Shown: positions 12,627 to 15,299 of the stretch, in pieces
Position numbering within the stretch: the first letter of the stretch is position 1
Layout of the letters: each line of letters begins with the position of its first letter
Source of the DNA: Treponema sp.
Lineage (GTDB): Bacteria > Spirochaetota > Spirochaetia > Treponematales > Treponemataceae
Direction of reading: 5' to 3'
DNA: 15,299 nt
Assembly (NCBI GenBank): GCA_023231445.1
Contig: JALNVF010000081.1
Coordinates: 1 to 15,299 of the forward strand
The notes under the pieces: model-generated
Seen by the model: the letters and a program-made list of their open reading frames with translations, nothing else
Told to the model about the DNA's origin: nothing
Database searches by the model: none
Made by a program: the position numbers and the translations under genes

Positions 12627-13943
12627 ATGATTACATGGTATTCGATCGATACAGCAGGAAAACTTTTTCCTTCTGTATCAGGCAGTAACAATTCTTCCTT
12701 CTTCCGCGTAGCCGCTGTTCTAAGAGAGACGGTAAATCCTGTCATCTTTCAGGAAACGGTCAACAGAGTTCGTCCCCGGTTTTCTTTTTTCTTTGTCCGT
12801 CTGAGACGGGGTACCTTCTGGAATTATCTGGAAGAGAACAACGAACCTTTTCTGGTAGAACCGGAAACGGACTTCCCCTGTACAGCATCTCAATTCGGAC
12901 GTCATGATTCACACCTGATACGTTTTTTATATTCAGGAAACAGACTTTCCATAGAACTTTTTCATTCCATCACGGACGGCAGAGGCGCTGTAGAATTTTT
13001 AAAAACAGTTTTATTCACTTATTCCGTACTGTCAGCAGAAAAAAATAAAACCATTCCGGCTTATATACCAGAAAATATAATAAATATCCGGACTGTTCCC
13101 GTAATTGATGATTATGAAAACAGTTTTCTGCGGTTCACCAGACTTAAGAAGAAAGATTTTAAACTTGAAATACGGAAATTCCCGCCGAAATCATATCATA
13201 TAAAAGGAACCTCTCACGGAGAAAAATATGCAGGCGTTATTACAGGACTTCTTGATTCTGAACAGTTTAACAAATATGCCCGGTCAAAAGGAACTACCGT
13301 AACAGGCTGCCTTGCAGCCCTGCTGATATACAGCATCTATACAACAAGAATAAAATTCGGGACAGAAAAAAAGCCTGTTGTTATCTCAGTTCCGGTAAAT
13401 CTCCGAAAGCGGTTTCCTTCAGTAACATTCAGAAATTTTTTTGTTGTCGTAAACATAGCTTTTTCATTCAACGATACAAGTCCGGAAGATTCAGAATATT
13501 TATTTGATACAATACTCAAAAATGTTTCTGTTCAGCTCGAGGAACTGACCAGGAAGGAAAATCTTCAGCGGGAAATTGATAAAATCATTTTATTTGACAG
13601 GAACAGGATCGGACGCTGGGTTCCGCTCAGAATAAAACACTTTTTCGTCAGGCTTGGTTTTTATTTATTCGGAGAGAAAAGACGGACAATTACATTGTCT
13701 AATATGGGAGAACTGGAACTCCCTTCAGAAACTGTAAACTATGTTGATCATGCGGAAGCTTTATTGTATCCGAGTTCAAAATGTCCGGTAAACTGTGCAG
13801 TCTTAACAGTTAATGGAGTTATGTCAGTTTCTTTCACAAGAACAATTGAGGAAACAGATATTATCCGGAGTTTTTTTATGCTGCTCAGGCAGAAAACAGG
13901 ACTTCAGATTCAGGTCTGTTCAAACGAAAATCAGGAGAAATAA
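12627..13943 (+). CDS. condensation-type acyltransferase (alcohol acetyltransferase-like)
   Basis: This 438-residue protein resembles the alcohol acetyltransferase/condensation-domain superfamily, which moves an acyl group from CoA or a carrier protein to a hydroxyl or amine. The catalytic motif is FHSITDG (His113, Asp117, Gly118), matching HHxxxDG with the first, non-essential His replaced by Phe. N-terminal features WYSIDTAGKLFPSV and VRPRFSFFFVRLRRGTFWNYLE fit this subfamily, and SNMGELELP (about 358-366) resembles the DFG-like C-terminal structural region. The acceptor is unknown. The ATG is 4 nt after a terminator T tract, without a promoter or ribosome-binding site that I can see. Its stop overlaps the next gene (TAATG), so it forms a unit with the zinc-ribbon membrane protein. 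Base composition is visibly richer in A+T than the cimA region. Confidence 0.75.
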   Translation: MITWYSIDTAGKLFPSVSGSNNSSFFRVAAVLRETVNPVIFQETVNRVRPRFSFFFVRLRRGTFWNYLEENNEPFLVEPETDFPCTASQFGRHDSHLIRFLYSGNRLSIELFHSITDGRGAVEFLKTVLFTYSVLSAEKNKTIPAYIPENIINIRTVPVIDDYENSFLRFTRLKKKDFKLEIRKFPPKSYHIKGTSHGEKYAGVITGLLDSEQFNKYARSKGTTVTGCLAALLIYSIYTTRIKFGTEKKPVVISVPVNLRKRFPSVTFRNFFVVVNIAFSFNDTSPEDSEYLFDTILKNVSVQLEELTRKENLQREIDKIILFDRNRIGRWVPLRIKHFFVRLGFYLFGEKRRTITLSNMGELELPSETVNYVDHAEALLYPSSKCPVNCAVLTVNGVMSVSFTRTIEETDIIRSFFMLLRQKTGLQIQVCSNENQEK

Positions 13944-14641
13944 TGCATTGTCCTTCATGTGGTATTGAAATACTCACCCAAAACGGATTCTGTCCGTTAT
14001 GCGGCATATATATACAGCATACAGAGGAACAGACATCTGCAGACTCAGATGAAATAAAACAGCGCACCACCGCATGCAGATATCCGCTTTACAAAGAAAA
14101 AAAACCTGATACGGTAAAAACAAGTATCTTTTTCACGACATGTGTGGTAAGTATTCTCAGTCTTTTTATTAATTATCTGACATTCGCACAAAATCACTTT
14201 CTGTGGTCTCTGATTGTAATCAGCTCCGTATTTTTTATCTATAAAACAGTCTTTATCTGGACGTCCAGAGTTTATTACATCGGTTCAAAATTATTCATAC
14301 AATTCTTCTGGTCTGCACAGCTTATGATCGTTATTGACCTGCTTACAGGTTTATCCTTCTGGTCTTTTTCCCTTGTTATTCCATGGTTCTCAGTCGGGAT
14401 AACCACAACACTCACCATTCTGGCTGTCTGCAACCACAAAAATTATCAGGAATATACGGGTTATATGACAGCAGCCTTCTTTCTGTCACTCGTTCTGTTC
14501 TGCATGAGCCTTTTTCCCTTTATAAAAGTGAAATGGCCGTCATGGGCAGCAATGCTGTATGCCATACTGACCCTTTTTGGACTGTTTCTGTTTTCAAGAA
14601 AACAGTTCAAAGCTGAATTAAAAAAGAGATTTCTGCTCTGA
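13943..14641 (+). CDS. zinc-ribbon multi-TM membrane protein (DUF6320-like)
   Basis: This 232-residue protein starts with a four-cysteine zinc ribbon (Cys3, Cys6, Cys17, Cys20: CPSCG then CPLCG). A polar linker follows to about residue 57, then five to seven hydrophobic helices to about residue 220 and a basic C-terminus (KAELKKRFLL). The architecture matches my recollection of DUF6320 proteins, which in Clostridia are often encoded beside alcohol-acetyltransferase-like genes; that link is from memory and unverified. An AGGAG ribosome-binding site lies within the end of the acyltransferase gene, and the ATG overlaps its stop by 1 nt, so the two are translationally coupled. It may anchor the acyltransferase or its product at the membrane, which is inference. 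No terminator is evident in the 80 bp after it. Confidence 0.75.
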   Translation: MHCPSCGIEILTQNGFCPLCGIYIQHTEEQTSADSDEIKQRTTACRYPLYKEKKPDTVKTSIFFTTCVVSILSLFINYLTFAQNHFLWSLIVISSVFFIYKTVFIWTSRVYYIGSKLFIQFFWSAQLMIVIDLLTGLSFWSFSLVIPWFSVGITTTLTILAVCNHKNYQEYTGYMTAAFFLSLVLFCMSLFPFIKVKWPSWAAMLYAILTLFGLFLFSRKQFKAELKKRFLL

Positions 14642-14721
14642 GAACAACAGCAGTTTTATATAATTCCGTCAGACAAATACTGAATCTGTTTAAACATTCA
14701 CGGCTTAATCAGTTTCCGGTG

Positions 14722-15120
14722 CTATTTCCTATCCAGCCACTTATAGCTGACAGGCAGAAGGACCGCGATTACCACAAAGAAAACTGCATTCAGAAATTCC
14801 ATCCTCGTAAAATCTTTGTATTCAATAAGATAGACAAAAGTCGCTGCAAGTAGTACCAGGAAAGTCGAAGTCATTTTCATAAGCAGACGACTGTTTTCCG
14901 GTTCCTTTGCTATAACGGCCAGACACATTGAAAGCAGAACGCCGCAGGTTCCAATCATTTTTATAAGGCTGTCCTGATATGTTCCTGCAGACACCCCCAG
15001 AAATCTGGTATACAGGCCGTAATAAAACCAGTGTGACAGAGGCCATGATATTAAAAAAAGTCCTGCAACCGTAAACCAGACAATCGAAAAAAGTTTAACA
15101 CGTTTCTGTTTTTCACTCAT
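14722..15120 (-). CDS. four-TM hypothetical membrane protein
   Basis: This 132-residue protein has four clear hydrophobic helices (about 11-33, 50-68, 79-98, 108-126) separated by short polar loops and a basic N-terminal MSEKQKRVK. No family is recognised. Conspicuous residues are WPLSHWFYYGLY (26-37) and KMIGTCGVLLSM (54-65). An AAGGA ribosome-binding site lies 7 nt upstream. It is convergent with the zinc-ribbon membrane gene and downstream of a partial gene on the same strand. Confidence 0.75.
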   Translation of the reverse strand: MSEKQKRVKLFSIVWFTVAGLFLISWPLSHWFYYGLYTRFLGVSAGTYQDSLIKMIGTCGVLLSMCLAVIAKEPENSRLLMKMTSTFLVLLAATFVYLIEYKDFTRMEFLNAVFFVVIAVLLPVSYKWLDRK

Positions 15121-15139
15121 ACTACGATCCTTCTCTAAC

Positions 15140-15148
15140 AGTATAACA
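15140..15148 (-). promoter_or_regulatory. extended -10 promoter of the four-TM protein gene
   Basis: The minus strand reads TGTTATACT, a TGn-TATACT extended -10, about 20 nt before the ATG. This leaves a short leader with the AAGGA ribosome-binding site. No -35 match is evident. It uses the same TATACT core as the metA/hydrolase promoters. Confidence 0.45.
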
Positions 15149-15170
15149 CTTTTTTTTTACCTCAGCATTT

Positions 15171-15299
15171 TTACGGAACACGTTTCCCGTCGTTCATAAC
15201 GGAAACAAACCATGATAATACAGTTTCGTCTGCCCGTCCGCTTTTATCATCCAGTTCCAGCCAGAAATGATACCGTGACTTGTACTGTACGTACCGTGA
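15171..15299 (-). CDS. C-terminal 42 residues of an unrecognised protein (cut by window edge)
   Basis: The minus strand is open from the window edge to a TAA at 15171-15173 and encodes a tail containing YHFWLELDD, TVLSWFVSVMNDG and a final KRVP. The composition is protein-like and no stop interrupts it, but the segment is too short to assign a family. The remaining 50 bp up to the four-TM gene contain that gene's promoter and no terminator. Confidence 0.5.
   Translation of the reverse strand, partial: SRYVQYKSRYHFWLELDDKSGRADETVLSWFVSVMNDGKRVP

Noticed and set aside
14642..14721. Possible terminator between the convergent zinc-ribbon and four-TM genes
   Set aside because: Only short imperfect dyads such as CAGA/TCTG are present, without a T tract; nothing could be supported.

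Overview
The window reads as a stretch of chromosome from a free-living or gut-associated spirochaete, most likely a Treponema-like organism. The reasons are a relaxed lipobox lipoprotein, an EarP/EF-P(Arg32) pair, a metA with the acetyl-CoA signature, short intergenic gaps and moderate G+C. The genus is inferred from overall protein flavour, not from a marker gene. Coding density is high. No tRNA, rRNA, CRISPR array, transposase or phage gene was seen. Most of the window is ordinary metabolism; the interest lies in regulatory architecture and in a few odd proteins.

Left part (1-5056). On the minus strand, cimA (citramalate synthase), a YczE-type membrane protein and leuB (cut by the left edge) form a branched-chain amino-acid unit. 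leuB also has its own strong promoter, wrapped in a cluster of TACTRAA-like repeats. Divergent to cimA, a consensus promoter drives a pyridoxal/pyridoxamine kinase and a histidine-type phosphatase. These converge on mtnP (methylthioadenosine phosphorylase).

Middle (5145-10189). A tightly packed minus-strand unit carries an HSL-like alpha/beta hydrolase whose catalytic serine position is glycine, a U32 'peptidase' with the Fe-S cysteine pattern of RNA-hydroxylating members, a secreted probable outer-membrane beta-barrel, and a lipoprotein metallophosphoesterase. Divergent from it is metA. The 50 bp between them hold a perfect 9-bp inverted repeat made of two extended -10 elements. These sit so close to the two start codons that both mRNAs are predicted to be leaderless or nearly so.

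Right part (10242-15299). A bidirectional terminator separates metA from efp. EF-P carries Arg32, and its modifying rhamnosyltransferase earP lies directly upstream on the same strand, apparently also read from a leaderless promoter. Divergent to earP is a small RRM RNA-binding protein with a long leader and a strong terminator. Only 4 nt after that terminator begins a two-gene unit: an acyltransferase with a condensation-type motif (alcohol-acetyltransferase-like) and a zinc-ribbon multi-TM protein resembling DUF6320. This end looks richer in A+T than the left and may have a different origin. The window ends with a four-TM hypothetical protein and the C-terminus of an unrecognised protein, both on the minus strand.

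Three functional themes recur: amino-acid synthesis and methionine/SAM economy (cimA, leuB, metA, mtnP), translation factors and RNA modification (efp, earP, U32, RRM), and an uncharacterised envelope or lipid-ester group (hydrolase, barrel, lipoprotein phosphoesterase, acyltransferase).
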